From Dickeya poaceiphila (GTDB taxonomy: Bacteria; Pseudomonadota; Gammaproteobacteria; Enterobacterales; Enterobacteriaceae), in NCBI RefSeq assembly GCF_007858975.2, contig NZ_CP042220.2:4253155-4317154 (forward strand): a stretch of DNA of 64,000 bases. The letters are read 5' to 3'. The translations under genes and the position numbers were made by a program. Below are positions 48,777 to 58,998 of the stretch, piece by piece. Below the pieces are notes generated by a model. It was given only the letters and a program-made list of their open reading frames with translations, searched no databases and was not told where the DNA came from. Numbering within the stretch: the first letter of the stretch is position 1; every line of letters begins with the position of its first letter.

Positions 48777-49564
48777 CAAGGCTGCCGGGAGCAGAATTGA
48801 ACACTGCTTGAAGCGACCAACGCGTTGCGTTGTTTAATATGCAAATGTTTTGCTCCGCCACTCGAACGCTTCGGAATCTATCAACGTGTTTGTTGACAGG
48901 AGTAAGTCATTCTCATGAATTAAGAACCATTCAAATAGATGTCATTGGCACAGCCAGTTTTGACACAAGAAACCTGGTTCGCCCCTGAAGTAAGCCGGAT
49001 TGAGCAGTGGGTGAAGCGAGTAGTAGGTGAAGCGAATAGTAAGTGCTCTGCCGAGGTGAGAAATAACAAGTAAAATAGTTTATTGAATTAGATTATAAAA
49101 GTTATTTCTATTTTGATGATCATTAGTCATATTGAAACAAATAGTAATTATTGTTTTGTTTTGATGTCATTGTGATTTTTATCACAAAAAAATATTACTT
49201 CTTATGCGTTTATATACCGTTTAGGTTTTGTGTGCATCAAAGCTCAACTCCGTTTTTATTGATGATGGGTTTAAACATAGCTTGCTACTCTTTATTGCAG
49301 ATTGAATATCAGCCTTGCGGATTGAACATCGGTTGAAAAGAAGCATTTTAATACTTAATTAAAAAATCTTTGTTATGCTCGTCTGCTAACGGTCAGAGGG
49401 GTGATATTATTAACGGCTTGTCATAATTGCTTTTCTACATGATGCTTCGCAAGGACTAAAGGAGTGGTTTCCCCTGACGTATTTATTCTCAAATCCGACT
49501 CCGATGGCGGGACAGCGATGCTACCTGAGCGTAAGGCCCGACATCATTCGCGTGGCAGAACACG

Positions 49565-49670
49565 ACGTTCGCATGTTGAACAACGCAACGCGTTAGCCCC
49601 TTAGGGCAAGGTGAGTGACGAACGTTGTAATGCGGCCAGCGCACCTGCAACTTGAAATATGACGGGTATA
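49565..49670. repeat. partial ERIC-family repeat upstream of arnB
   Basis: It ends with CTGCAACTTGAAATATGACG then GGTATA at 49670. The interior has GCATGTTGAACAACGCAACG and a GCCCCTTAGGGC hairpin that also occur, slightly changed, in the repeat at 59183-59319. The left end is not clear. It lies 57 bases before arnB and so may be in its leader. Confidence 0.7.
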
Positions 49671-49727
49671 AAGCATTAATCTCGCCACACCAACAACCAT
49701 CGATTTAACCTGAGAGTGAATTTTTAC

Positions 49728-50870
49728 ATGGCTGATTTTCTACCTTTCTCACGCCCCGCGTTAGGTGAGGAAGAACTTGCCGCGGTCGAGCAGGTTCTTC
49801 GTTCCGGATGGATTACTACTGGCCCCAAAAATCAGGAACTGGAACAACAATTTGCTGCACTGACCGGTGCAAAACATGCGATTGCCGTCAGTTCTGCGAC
49901 CGGCGGTATGCATGTCACCCTGATGGCATTGGGGATTGGCGCAGGTGATGAGGTCATCACGCCATCGCTGACCTGGGTTTCCACCCTGAACATGATTGTG
50001 CTGCTCGGTGCCGAGCCGGTGATGGTGGATGTGGACCGAGATAACCTGATGGTGACGCCAGAAGTGATTGAAGCGGCCATTACGCCCCGAACCAAAGCGA
50101 TTATCCCGGTTCACTACGCTGGTGCGCCGGCAGATATTGACGCTATTCGTGATATTGGCCGTCGTCACGGCATCCCGGTGATTGAAGATGCCGCCCACGC
50201 TGCTGGCACCTACTATCGTGGCCGTCACGTCGGCGGCGAAGGTACGGCGATTTTCTCCTTCCACGCCATCAAAAACGTGACCTGCGCTGAAGGCGGTCTG
50301 GTGGTAACGGACGACGACGCGCTCGCCAACCGCATTCGCAGCCTGAAGTTCCATGGACTGGCCGTAGACGCGTTCGACCGTATGGTGCAAGGGCGCGCGC
50401 CACAAGCGGAAGTGGTATCGCCGGGCTTCAAGTACAACCTGCCGGACATCAATGCCGCCATTGCTCTGGTGCAACTGAACAAGCTGGCCGCTAACAACGC
50501 CCGTCGTGAAGCGCTGGCCCAACGTTATCTGCAAAAACTGGCGTCACTGCCGTTCCAGCCACTGTCATTGCCGTCATGGCCACATCAGCACGCCTGGCAC
50601 CTGTTTATCATCCGGGTGGATGAAGCACGTTGTGGCATCGACCGTGACGGGCTGATGCAAGCGTTAAAAGAACGTAATATCGGCACCGGCCTGCATTTCC
50701 GTGCTGCTCATACCCAGAAATATTACCGTGAACGTTTCACCAATCTGCATCTGCCGAATACTGACTGGAACTCGGCGCGAATCTGCTCCCTGCCGCTGTT
50801 CCCGGATATGCATGATGAGGATGTGGACCGGGTAGTGGACGCATTAACTGAACTGGCGGGGAAACGCTGA
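49728..50870 (+). CDS. arnB: UDP-4-amino-4-deoxy-L-arabinose aminotransferase
   Basis: A 380-aa PLP enzyme. ATG at 49728 ([20 protein letters not shown]) aligns with known ArnB; GTG at 49716 would only add four residues. PLP lysine K182 is in [15 protein letters not shown]. It aminates the UDP-4-ketopentose made by ArnA to UDP-L-Ara4N using glutamate. First gene of the seven-gene arn operon; the arnC start overlaps its stop by one base. Confidence 0.96.
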   Translation: MADFLPFSRPALGEEELAAVEQVLRSGWITTGPKNQELEQQFAALTGAKHAIAVSSATGGMHVTLMALGIGAGDEVITPSLTWVSTLNMIVLLGAEPVMVDVDRDNLMVTPEVIEAAITPRTKAIIPVHYAGAPADIDAIRDIGRRHGIPVIEDAAHAAGTYYRGRHVGGEGTAIFSFHAIKNVTCAEGGLVVTDDDALANRIRSLKFHGLAVDAFDRMVQGRAPQAEVVSPGFKYNLPDINAAIALVQLNKLAANNARREALAQRYLQKLASLPFQPLSLPSWPHQHAWHLFIIRVDEARCGIDRDGLMQALKERNIGTGLHFRAAHTQKYYRERFTNLHLPNTDWNSARICSLPLFPDMHDEDVDRVVDALTELAGKR

Positions 50871-51853
50871 TGTCAGACATGGAAGCAATTAATAAAGTCT
50901 CGGTGGTGATCCCGGTCTTCAACGAGCAGGAAAGCCTGCCGGAACTGATTCGTCGTACTACCACCGCCTGTGAGCAACTGAGCCAGGATTATGAAATCCT
51001 GCTGGTGGATGACGGCAGTAGCGACAATTCGGCTGCGTTGCTGACCGAAGCAGCGCAAGCACCGGGCAGCCATGTGGTGGCGGTGATCCTCAATCGTAAC
51101 TATGGGCAGCATTCGGCGATTATGGCCGGGTTCAGCCATGTGTCGGGTGATCTTATCATCACGCTGGATGCCGACCTGCAAAACCCACCGGAAGAGATTC
51201 CCCGGCTGGTGAGCGCGGCGGAGCAAGGGTACGACGTGGTGGGCACCATCCGTGAGAATCGTCAGGACAGCTGGTTTCGCAAAACCGCATCCCGCATGAT
51301 TAACCACCTGATCCAGCGCACTACCGGTAAAGCCATGAACGACTACGGCTGTATGCTGCGCGCCTATCGCCGTCATATTATCGACGCGATGCTGCACTGC
51401 CATGAGCGCAGTACCTTTATCCCGATTCTCGCCAATACCTTCGCCCGCCGCACCACCGAAATTCTGGTGCGTCATTCCGAGCGTGAATTTGGCGATTCCA
51501 AATACAGCCTGATGAAGCTTATCAACCTGATGTACGACCTGGTGACCTGCCTGACCACCACGCCGCTGCGGTTGTTGAGCGTGGTGGGCAGCGTCATTGC
51601 GATTTCCGGTTTCACGCTGGCGCTGTTGTTGATTCTGATGCGTCTGTTTTTCGGCGCAGCCTGGGCGGCGGACGGCGTGTTTACACTGTTTGCCGTGCTG
51701 TTTTCCTTTATCGGCGCCCAGTTCGTCGGCATGGGGCTGCTTGGGGAATACATCGGACGGATCTACAACGATGTCCGTGCGCGTCCCCGTTATTTTATTC
51801 AACGTATTGTTGGCAATGATCCACGATTTTCTGAACAGGACAATGAAGAATGA
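50870..51853 (+). CDS. arnC: undecaprenyl-phosphate L-Ara4FN transferase
   Basis: A 327-aa GT2 glycosyltransferase with [27 protein letters not shown] and [13 protein letters not shown], and two C-terminal membrane helices. It moves formylated L-Ara4N from UDP to undecaprenyl phosphate at the inner membrane. It overlaps arnA by 4 bases (ATGA). Confidence 0.97.
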   Translation: MSDMEAINKVSVVIPVFNEQESLPELIRRTTTACEQLSQDYEILLVDDGSSDNSAALLTEAAQAPGSHVVAVILNRNYGQHSAIMAGFSHVSGDLIITLDADLQNPPEEIPRLVSAAEQGYDVVGTIRENRQDSWFRKTASRMINHLIQRTTGKAMNDYGCMLRAYRRHIIDAMLHCHERSTFIPILANTFARRTTEILVRHSEREFGDSKYSLMKLINLMYDLVTCLTTTPLRLLSVVGSVIAISGFTLALLLILMRLFFGAAWAADGVFTLFAVLFSFIGAQFVGMGLLGEYIGRIYNDVRARPRYFIQRIVGNDPRFSEQDNEE

Positions 51854-53841
51854 AAGCTGTTGTTTTTGCCTATCATGATTTCGGCTGCGTGGGACTCCGC
51901 GCGTTGGTGGCTGCGGGTTATACCGTAGAAGCGGTGTTTACCCACGCGGATAATCCCGCGGAAAATCAGTTTTTTGGATCGGTAGCCCGTACCGCAGCGG
52001 AGCTGGGTATCCCGGTATTCGCGCCTGAAGACGTCAACCACCCGCTGTGGGTGGAGCGCATCGCCGCGATGTCGCCGGACGTGATTTTTTCCTTCTATTA
52101 TCGTCACCTGCTGAGCGATGCCATTTTGCAAAGCGCGGCGCATGGCGCTTACAACCTGCACGGTTCGCTGCTGCCGCGTTATCGTGGCCGGGCGCCGCTG
52201 AACTGGGCGCTGGTCAATGGCGAAACCGAAACCGGCGTCACCCTGCACCGCATGGTGGCTCGCGCTGATGCCGGCAATATTGTGGCGCAGCAGCGTGTGA
52301 CCATCGACGAGAACGATACTGCGCTGAGCCTGCATCGCAAGCTGCGTGATGTTGCTGAGCAGTTGCTGAAAGACAACCTGCCTGCTATCGCGGCAGGTAA
52401 AGCGAATGATATTGCGCAAGATGAGAGCCAGGCCACCTATGTGGGCCGTCGTACTCCGGAAGATGGCCGTATTGAATGGCAGAAACCGGCGCGTGCGCTG
52501 TACAACCTGGCGCGTGCGGTCACCGAGCCGTGGCCGGGCGCGTTCAGCTTTGTCGGTACCAGCAAGTTCATCATCTGGCAGGCGAAAGTACGTACTGACT
52601 TTGCCGCCGCCAAGCCAGGCACCGTACTGAGCACCTCACCGTTAGTGGTTGCTTGCGGCAGCGATGCGCTGGAGATTGTCACCGGTCAGGGCGACAACGG
52701 TATTTATCTGCAAGGCGCACAACTGGCTCAAAGCCTGGGTCTGGTGACCGGCGCGATTCTCAACAACTCGCCGGTGGTGAGTGTTAAACGCCGTACCCGT
52801 GTGCTGATTCTCGGTGTGAACGGCTTTATCGGCAACCACCTGACTGAGCGTCTGTTGCAGGAAGACAACTACGAAGTATTCGGTCTAGACATCAGTTCCG
52901 ATGCCATCGAACGTTTCCTCGACAACCCGCGTTTCCACTTCGTGGAAGGGGACATCAGCATTCACTCAGAGTGGATCGAATACCACATCAAGAAATGCGA
53001 CGTGGTGCTGCCGCTGGTGGCGATTGCCACGCCTATCGAATATACCCGCAACCCGCTGCGTGTGTTCGAGCTGGATTTCGAAGAAAACCTGAAAACCATC
53101 CGTGACTGCGTGAAGTACAAAAAACGCATCATTTTCCCGTCCACCTCCGAGGTGTACGGCATGTGTACCGATCCGGTGTTCGACGAAGACAACTCTAACC
53201 TGATCGTCGGGCCTATCAATAAACAGCGTTGGATTTACTCGGTATCTAAACAGCTGTTGGACCGCGTTATCTGGGCTTACGGCGAAAAAGAAGGGCTGCG
53301 TTTCACCCTGTTCCGCCCGTTTAACTGGATGGGACCGCGTCTGGACAACCTGAACGCCGCGCGTATCGGCAGTTCCCGCGCTATCACCCAGTTGATCCTG
53401 AATCTGGTGGAAGGTTCGCCGATCAAACTGGTGGACGGTGGTCGTCAGAAACGCTGCTTTACCGACATCAAAGACGGTATCGAAGCGCTGTTCCGCATCA
53501 TCGAAAATAAAGATGGCAAGTGCGACGGTCAGATCATCAACATCGGTAACCCGGAAAACGAAGCGAGCATTCGTCAGCTGGCGGAAATGCTGCTGGAGAG
53601 CTTCGAGAAACATCCACTGCGTAGTCAGTTCCCGCCGTTCGCCGGTTTCCGCGAAGTAGAAAGCAGCAGCTACTACGGTAAAGGCTATCAGGATGTGGAG
53701 CATCGTAAGCCCAGCATCCGCAACGCCAAGCGCCTGTTGCACTGGCAGCCGACCATCGAGATGGAAAAAACCGTGGCGGAAACCCTGGACTTCTTCCTCC
53801 AGACCGTTGAAACCGGCCGATTCAGTCAGGACAGCGAATGA
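51850..53841 (+). CDS. arnA: bifunctional UDP-L-Ara4N formyltransferase / UDP-glucuronate decarboxylase
   Basis: A 663-aa two-domain enzyme. Residues 1-300 are the formyltransferase with catalytic Asn102, His104 ([19 protein letters not shown]) and Asp140. Residues about 315-663 are the NAD-dependent decarboxylase with [16 protein letters not shown] and [10 protein letters not shown] plus the YSVSK motif. It oxidatively decarboxylates UDP-glucuronate and later formylates UDP-L-Ara4N. Length agrees with E. coli ArnA (660 aa). It overlaps arnD by 4 bases. Confidence 0.98.
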   Translation: MKAVVFAYHDFGCVGLRALVAAGYTVEAVFTHADNPAENQFFGSVARTAAELGIPVFAPEDVNHPLWVERIAAMSPDVIFSFYYRHLLSDAILQSAAHGAYNLHGSLLPRYRGRAPLNWALVNGETETGVTLHRMVARADAGNIVAQQRVTIDENDTALSLHRKLRDVAEQLLKDNLPAIAAGKANDIAQDESQATYVGRRTPEDGRIEWQKPARALYNLARAVTEPWPGAFSFVGTSKFIIWQAKVRTDFAAAKPGTVLSTSPLVVACGSDALEIVTGQGDNGIYLQGAQLAQSLGLVTGAILNNSPVVSVKRRTRVLILGVNGFIGNHLTERLLQEDNYEVFGLDISSDAIERFLDNPRFHFVEGDISIHSEWIEYHIKKCDVVLPLVAIATPIEYTRNPLRVFELDFEENLKTIRDCVKYKKRIIFPSTSEVYGMCTDPVFDEDNSNLIVGPINKQRWIYSVSKQLLDRVIWAYGEKEGLRFTLFRPFNWMGPRLDNLNAARIGSSRAITQLILNLVEGSPIKLVDGGRQKRCFTDIKDGIEALFRIIENKDGKCDGQIINIGNPENEASIRQLAEMLLESFEKHPLRSQFPPFAGFREVESSSYYGKGYQDVEHRKPSIRNAKRLLHWQPTIEMEKTVAETLDFFLQTVETGRFSQDSE

Positions 53842-54737
53842 GAAAAGTAGGGTTACGGATCGACGTTGATACCTGGCGCGGCACGCGGGTGGGGGTGCCC
53901 CGCCTGCTGGAGTTGCTGGACGTCTATGGCGTCCGGGCCAGCTTTTTCTTCAGTGTCGGACCTGACAACATGGGGCGCCATCTCTGGCGCCTTATCCGCC
54001 CAGTGTTTTTATGGAAGATGCTGCGCTCACGCGCAGCATCGCTGTATGGCTGGGATATCCTGTTGGCAGGCACCGCCTGGCCGGGCAGAGTGATTGGCCG
54101 CGGCTTACCAGACCCTATCCTCGCCGCATCCCGACGACACGAAGTGGGACTGCACGCCTGGGATCATTTCGCCTGGCAAACCTGGGCCGGGGTGTGGGAT
54201 CAGGCAAAAATGGAACAGCAGATCCGGTTGGCCTACGAAGCGTTACAGTCGATTACCGGCGAACCGGTGATGTGCTCGGCAGTGGCCGGCTGGCGCGCGG
54301 ACCAAACCGCGGTAGAAGCCAAACAGCAGTTTGGCTTTCGCTACAACAGCGATTGTCGCGGCACCGCGCCGTTCCGCCCACTGCTCAACGACGGCAGCAC
54401 AGGTACGGTACAGATTCCAGTCACACTTCCCACCTGGGATGAGGCAGTTGGCCGGGAAACCAGCGCTGCCGACTTCAACCGCTATATTCTGGATAAAATT
54501 CATCAGGATAAGGGAACGCCGGTCTATACCATCCATGCCGAAGTAGAAGGGATTGTGATGAGCGATCAGTTCAGCGAACTGTTGGCGCTGGCGGAACAGG
54601 AAGGTATTCGTTTTTGTCCGCTCAGTGAATTGCTGCCGGACGACACCACTACATTGCCGGTCGGACGCGTGGTGCGGGGTTCCCTCGCCGGACGCGATGG
54701 CTGGTTGGGATGTCAGCAGACCGTGGAGGCGGCCTGA
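53838..54737 (+). CDS. arnD: undecaprenyl-phosphate L-Ara4FN deformylase
   Basis: A 299-aa NodB-type deacetylase-fold protein. [20 protein letters not shown] holds the metal-binding Asp residues and [11 protein letters not shown] the His pair. It deformylates the lipid-linked sugar at the inner membrane before ArnT uses it. Its stop shares one base with the arnT start. Confidence 0.96.
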   Translation: MRKVGLRIDVDTWRGTRVGVPRLLELLDVYGVRASFFFSVGPDNMGRHLWRLIRPVFLWKMLRSRAASLYGWDILLAGTAWPGRVIGRGLPDPILAASRRHEVGLHAWDHFAWQTWAGVWDQAKMEQQIRLAYEALQSITGEPVMCSAVAGWRADQTAVEAKQQFGFRYNSDCRGTAPFRPLLNDGSTGTVQIPVTLPTWDEAVGRETSAADFNRYILDKIHQDKGTPVYTIHAEVEGIVMSDQFSELLALAEQEGIRFCPLSELLPDDTTTLPVGRVVRGSLAGRDGWLGCQQTVEAA

Positions 54738-56389
54738 TGAAATACGCACGTCAAACAACGCTATGGCTGGCGTTGTTACTGCTCTACTACTTCATTCCCC
54801 TCAATGGCCGCTTATTATGGCAACCGGATGAAACCCGCTACGCGGAAATCAGCCGGGAAATGCTGGCAGGCGGCAACTGGATTGCCCCACATTTTCTGGG
54901 AATTCGCTATTTTGAAAAACCGATAGCCGGTTACTGGGTGAATAACATCGGCCAGTGGCTGCTGGGAGACAATAACGCTGGCGTGCGCGCCGGTTCAGTG
55001 TTCTCCATTTTGCTCACAGCAGCGCTGATTTACTGGCTGACTCAGCGATTGTGGCAACAACGGCGTACCTCACTGCTGGCGATGGCTATCTACCTGAGCT
55101 GTTTTTTGGTTTACGGCATCGGTACCTATGCCGTGCTCGACCCTATCGTCACGCTGTGGCTGGCGGCGGCGATGTGCAGCTTCTGGGGAGCCGCACAGGC
55201 TACCACTCGCACCAGCAAGGTCGGCGGCTATTTGCTATTGGGTGCGGTATGCGGCATGGGCTTCATGACCAAGGGCTTTCTGGCGCTGGCAGTGCCGGTG
55301 ATTGCCGTGCTGCCATGGGTCACGCTGGAGCGGCGCTGGAAAGAGGTGCTGCTTTACGGCCTGCTGGCGATTATCAGTGCGGTAGTGGTGTCGCTACCGT
55401 GGGCGCTGGCCGTAGCGCGTCAGCAACCGGATTTCTGGCACTATTTCTTCTGGGTTGAACATATTCAGCGCTTCGCCGATTCCAAAAATGCCCAGCACAA
55501 AGCGCCGTTCTGGTACTACCTGCCGGTGTTAATCGCAGGCGTACTGCCGTGGCTGGCGTTGCTGCCGTCGTCACTGCTGCAAGGCTGGCGTGAGCGACGT
55601 CAGCAAAGCGGTGCATTCTATCTGCTGGGTTGGGTAGTGATGCCATTCCTGTTTTTCAGCATCGCCAAAGGGAAACTACCGACTTACATTCTGCCTTGCT
55701 TCGCGCCGCTGGCGATCCTGATAGCCAGACGCGCCACCACCTTGCTAAGCCCGCGTGTGCTAACCATCAACGGCTGGATCAATCTGGCGGTGGGTGTGCT
55801 GTGCGCATTAATAGTGGGATTGGTGCTGGCACCGTGGGGATTGTCGCATCGCCCACTCTATCAGCCACAGGAAAGCGCCAAGGTAGTGTTGGGTGTCGTG
55901 GCGTTTCTTTTCTGGGGGCTGATCGGCTGGTGGACATCGCGCCATTCGGCGACTCGCTGGCACTGGGCTGCCGTTTGCCCACTGGGCATTGCGTTGCTCG
56001 TGGGTATGGCAATCCCTGAACGGGTAATGGAAACCAAGAATCCACAGTGGTTTGTGCGTAGCGTAACATCACAGCTCTCTCAGAGTCGCTATATTCTGGC
56101 AGACAGCGTGGGCATAGCTTCCGCTATCGCCTGGGAACAAAAACGCAGCGATATTCTGATGTACGACAATTCAGGTGAACTGGAATATGGTTTATCGTAT
56201 CCAGACAGCGCTAATCGCAAGGTGTCTGCCGAAGCCTTTGCCGATTGGCTGGCAGCGCACCGCCGTGAAGGCAATGTATCGCTGGTGCTGATTTTCTCTT
56301 CGGAAACTGATCCGATCACCGGAGTACCGCCAGCGGATTACACTGACAGGAAAGGGCGTATCGCCTTGCTGTGGTACCGTCAGCAATGA
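54737..56389 (+). CDS. arnT: lipid A L-Ara4N transferase
   Basis: A 550-aa GT83 membrane enzyme, exactly the E. coli length. ATG at 54737 ([19 protein letters not shown]) is coupled to the arnD stop. The periplasmic catalytic segment WQPDETRYAEISREML and FEKPIAGYW are conserved, followed by about 12 helices and a soluble C-terminal domain. It adds L-Ara4N to lipid A phosphates and so lowers binding of cationic peptides and polymyxin. Confidence 0.97.
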   Translation: MKYARQTTLWLALLLLYYFIPLNGRLLWQPDETRYAEISREMLAGGNWIAPHFLGIRYFEKPIAGYWVNNIGQWLLGDNNAGVRAGSVFSILLTAALIYWLTQRLWQQRRTSLLAMAIYLSCFLVYGIGTYAVLDPIVTLWLAAAMCSFWGAAQATTRTSKVGGYLLLGAVCGMGFMTKGFLALAVPVIAVLPWVTLERRWKEVLLYGLLAIISAVVVSLPWALAVARQQPDFWHYFFWVEHIQRFADSKNAQHKAPFWYYLPVLIAGVLPWLALLPSSLLQGWRERRQQSGAFYLLGWVVMPFLFFSIAKGKLPTYILPCFAPLAILIARRATTLLSPRVLTINGWINLAVGVLCALIVGLVLAPWGLSHRPLYQPQESAKVVLGVVAFLFWGLIGWWTSRHSATRWHWAAVCPLGIALLVGMAIPERVMETKNPQWFVRSVTSQLSQSRYILADSVGIASAIAWEQKRSDILMYDNSGELEYGLSYPDSANRKVSAEAFADWLAAHRREGNVSLVLIFSSETDPITGVPPADYTDRKGRIALLWYRQQ

Positions 56390-56727
56390 TTAATTACCTG
56401 CTGATTCTACTGGTCAGTTTATTGACCTGCGCTGGTCAGCTTAGCCAGAAACAGGCCGCCAGTTGGCAGGGCGGCCATCGCTCACGTCGCACTCATATTT
56501 TATTGTGGATGGGGGTCAGCCTGCTGCTGTTGGGTCTGGCGATGGTGATATGGCTGGCGGTGCTACAGCGAGTGGCGGTGAGCGTGGCCTATCCGATGCT
56601 GAGCCTGAATTTTATTCTGGTAGCGCTGGCGGCACGTTGGCTATGGCAGGAAGCCATTAGCCTGCGCCAGTCGGTCGGCATTGTGCTGATTGTGGTTGGT
56701 GTCATATTGATGGGAGGAAGTTCGTGA
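56386..56727 (+). CDS. arnE: L-Ara4N-phosphoundecaprenol flippase subunit ArnE
   Basis: A 113-aa four-helix EamA/SMR-like protein. ATG at 56386 overlaps the arnT stop (ATGA). LTCAGQLSQKQAA and the late VSVAYPMLSLNFILVALAAR are conserved in ArnE. With ArnF it flips the lipid-linked sugar to the periplasmic side. Confidence 0.92.
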   Translation: MINYLLILLVSLLTCAGQLSQKQAASWQGGHRSRRTHILLWMGVSLLLLGLAMVIWLAVLQRVAVSVAYPMLSLNFILVALAARWLWQEAISLRQSVGIVLIVVGVILMGGSS

Positions 56728-57122
56728 AAGGCTATGGATGGGCGTTGTTGAGTGTGGTGCTGGTCAGTGCAGCACAATTGTCGATGAAATGGGGGATGTC
56801 TCAGTTACCCTCACTGACGGAACCGCTGCCGTTTATGTTCGCTATGCTGGTGTTGCCTATTGCAGCATCAGCGGTGTTGGTTGGGCTGGCGGCGTATGCT
56901 TTTTCTATGCTGAGCTGGTTTAACGCCCTGCGTTTTCTACCGCTAAGTCGGGCGTACCCATTGCTGAGCCTCAGTTATGTGCTGGTCTGGGGACTGGCGG
57001 TGGCGTTGCCTGTCTTTCCCGATACGTTTAGTACCGGCAAGCTGCTGGCTATCGCGTTAATTATTGCTGGCGTATGGCTGGTATGTAGCCGGCAAGCCTC
57101 GCGTCTGGAAGACGAATCTTGA
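56724..57122 (+). CDS. arnF: L-Ara4N-phosphoundecaprenol flippase subunit ArnF
   Basis: A 132-aa four-helix partner of ArnE, from a GTG that overlaps the arnE stop by 4 bases. SAAQLSMKWGMSQLP and LPLSRAYPLLSLSYVLVW are typical of ArnF. Last gene of the arn operon. Confidence 0.92.
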   Translation: MKGYGWALLSVVLVSAAQLSMKWGMSQLPSLTEPLPFMFAMLVLPIAASAVLVGLAAYAFSMLSWFNALRFLPLSRAYPLLSLSYVLVWGLAVALPVFPDTFSTGKLLAIALIIAGVWLVCSRQASRLEDES

Positions 57123-57217
57123 AGATTGCCTGAAATGTGATGCCGGGCGCCAGTTTCTCTTCTCCATTTCTTACATCCCGGTTATCGTTTCTGACTTTTA
57201 CTCACTGAGATCTTGCT

Positions 57218-57697
57218 ATGACCTTACATATTCGTTGGGCGGTGCAGCGGGATTCTGCCACCATCCTGAATTTTATTCGTGAACTGGCTGAATATGAAAA
57301 AGCGCTCCACGAGGTAAAGACCAATCAACAAGAAATTGAGCAAACGTTGTTTGGTGAAGGTGCATCCACCGAGGCGCTGATTTGCGAATGGAACGGTGAG
57401 CCAATCGGATTTGCGGTGTTCTTTACCAGTTACTCCACCTGGCTTGGGCGCAATGGCATTTATCTGGAAGATCTCTATGTATCACCGCACTGTCGCGGCC
57501 AGGGCGCCGGCAAGGCATTGCTGAAATATATTGCGCGTCTGGCAGTTGAACGCGGTTGTGGACGGCTGGAGTGGAGCGTACTGGACTGGAACCAGCCCGC
57601 CATCGACTTCTATGACAGTTTGGGCGCCGCGCCGCAAAACGAGTGGATTCGTTACCGTCTGGAAGGCGACAGCCTGCTACAGGCAGCTCAGGAATAA
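57218..57697 (+). CDS. GNAT acetyltransferase, diamine/thialysine acetyltransferase-like
   Basis: A 159-aa GNAT enzyme. LAEYEKALHEVKTNQQEIEQ, LEDLYVSPHCRGQGAGKALL and the WSVLDWNQPAIDFYDSLGA segment resemble the SSAT-like family that acetylates polyamines or thialysine. The substrate is not proven. Monocistronic after arnF, with the ATG about 95 bases downstream. Confidence 0.85.
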   Translation: MTLHIRWAVQRDSATILNFIRELAEYEKALHEVKTNQQEIEQTLFGEGASTEALICEWNGEPIGFAVFFTSYSTWLGRNGIYLEDLYVSPHCRGQGAGKALLKYIARLAVERGCGRLEWSVLDWNQPAIDFYDSLGAAPQNEWIRYRLEGDSLLQAAQE

Positions 57698-57841
57698 CCT
57701 ACATTATTCGCAGAGCAAAAAAATAGGCGATGAAATACCTGTAACTTGTTACGGATAACACCTGACATTGGCAGTGACTGAACGCCAGTCGCAATAATCA
57801 ATAATGTTGCTGGCGAGCAGTCAGTTTTCAAACGGTAAAAT

Positions 57842-57866
57842 GGCCTTGTCCTGCTGATACAAGGCC
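57842..57866 (-). terminator. terminator downstream of hppD
   Basis: An 8-bp perfect stem (57842-57849 with 57859-57866). On the minus strand it is followed by ATTTTACC, so it can end the leftward hppD transcript. Confidence 0.65.
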
Positions 57867-57871
57867 GAATC

Positions 57872-57921
57872 AGAAAGTACTATGTGGTTCGAGAAAGTAC
57901 TATGCAGCTCAGAAAGTACTA
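57872..57921. repeat. three tandem copies of an 11-bp motif at the hppD 3' end
   Basis: AGAAAGTACTA occurs at 57872, 57892 and 57911 (periods 20 and 19). The right-most copy includes the reverse complement of the hppD stop codon, so the array seems to have grown by duplicating the 3' end of the gene. Confidence 0.8.
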
Positions 57922-58998
57922 GGCGGTGGCCTTGATTTCACCACGTGCTAGTTGGTCGCGCTCCATAGATTCAAACAGCGCCTTGAAGTTACCTTCGCCA
58001 AAACCATCATCGCCATCCCGCTCAATAAATTCAAAGAACAGTGGGCCTATCAAGGTTTCTGAGAAAATTTGCAGCAGCAGCTTTTTCTGCCCATCGCGGG
58101 TATTACCGTCAATAAGAATGCCGCGCTCCCGTAAAGCGTCGGTATTACGTCCATGCTCAGGCAAGCGTTCCTCCACCATATGGTAATAGGTATCGGACGG
58201 TGCAGTCATCAACGGTAACCCAGCCTGACGCAATTGATCAAGAGTCGTCAGAATATCGTCGGTTTGCATCGCAATATGCTGGATGCCTTCCCCATTAAAA
58301 CGGCGCAGAAATTCCTGAATTTGTCCGTTACTGCCTTCCGCTTCCTCATTTAATGGAATACGAATTTTACCATCTGGCGCTACCATGGCTTTAGAATGTA
58401 ATCCGGTATATTCACCGGCAATATCAAAATAACGAATCTGCTGAAAATTAAATATTCGGGTATAGAATTCAGACCAATAATCCATTCTTCCCTGATAGAC
58501 ATTATTAGTCAGATGATCGATGGTGTGCAGACCAAATCCCTTCGGATTTCTTTCCACACCAGGAATAAATGAAAAATCGATATCAAAAATATCCATATCA
58601 ACATGATATTTTTCAATAAAATAAATTTTCGAACCACCAATTCCCTCAATTACCGGCACCAGAATTTCCCCTGGTTTTGCCGTCTGCTCTGCTGGTTTGG
58701 CGCCGGACGCAAGCGCCTGCTCATAAGCCTGAAGCGCATCTTTGACATAAAAACCGACACCACAGGCTCCTGCGCCATGCTCTTGCAAAAACGTTCGTGG
58801 AAAACCCTTGGTAGTATTATTAACAAGGAAATTAATATTGTTCTGTCGAAAGAGTGAAATATCACGGTGGCGATGGTATGCGACACAGGTAAATCCCAGC
58901 GAAGCGAATAACGCAGAGAGCGCTTCCGGAGTATCGGTAACAAACTCGATAAAAGCAAATCCATTCAAATCGAGCGGGTTGGCAAATGATTCTGTCAT
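57919..58998 (-). CDS. 4-hydroxyphenylpyruvate dioxygenase
   Basis: A 359-aa two-domain vicinal-oxygen-chelate enzyme. The iron ligands lie in GLHTIDHLTNN, IQHIAMQTDD and FFEFIERDGDDGFGEGNFKALFES. It converts 4-hydroxyphenylpyruvate to homogentisate. The start at 58998 (MTESFANPLDLNG) has AAAGGAAAT upstream; an ATG six codons earlier has no ribosome site. It resembles the bacterial VllY/legiolysin group. No homogentisate dioxygenase gene is nearby, so homogentisate or pyomelanin production is possible. The DNA is somewhat AT-rich in the N-terminal half. Confidence 0.93.
   Translation of the reverse strand: MTESFANPLDLNGFAFIEFVTDTPEALSALFASLGFTCVAYHRHRDISLFRQNNINFLVNNTTKGFPRTFLQEHGAGACGVGFYVKDALQAYEQALASGAKPAEQTAKPGEILVPVIEGIGGSKIYFIEKYHVDMDIFDIDFSFIPGVERNPKGFGLHTIDHLTNNVYQGRMDYWSEFYTRIFNFQQIRYFDIAGEYTGLHSKAMVAPDGKIRIPLNEEAEGSNGQIQEFLRRFNGEGIQHIAMQTDDILTTLDQLRQAGLPLMTAPSDTYYHMVEERLPEHGRNTDALRERGILIDGNTRDGQKKLLLQIFSETLIGPLFFEFIERDGDDGFGEGNFKALFESMERDQLARGEIKATA

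Larger units (their letters stand above)
48036..49727. other. 1.7-kb gene-free region of decayed ERIC-type repeats
   Basis: No frame has convincing coding character; the only intact frame of note (49151-49336) lacks a ribosome site and is hydrophobic low-complexity. The region has the aegA promoter at its left end and the arn promoter at its right end. Between them are at least two clusters of ERIC-related sequence (48555-48776 and about 49565-49670), separated by AT-rich DNA. Confidence 0.6.

Noticed and set aside
49151..49336. 61-codon open frame in the repeat-rich gap before arnB
   Set aside because: No ribosome site, Phe/Ile-rich translation as expected from AT-rich DNA, and no recognised motif.
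49330..49370. A TTTAAT/CTTAAT-rich stretch considered as a PmrA box for arn
   Set aside because: The two halves do not fit the YTTAAK-N5-YTTAAK spacing and it is more than 350 bases from arnB.
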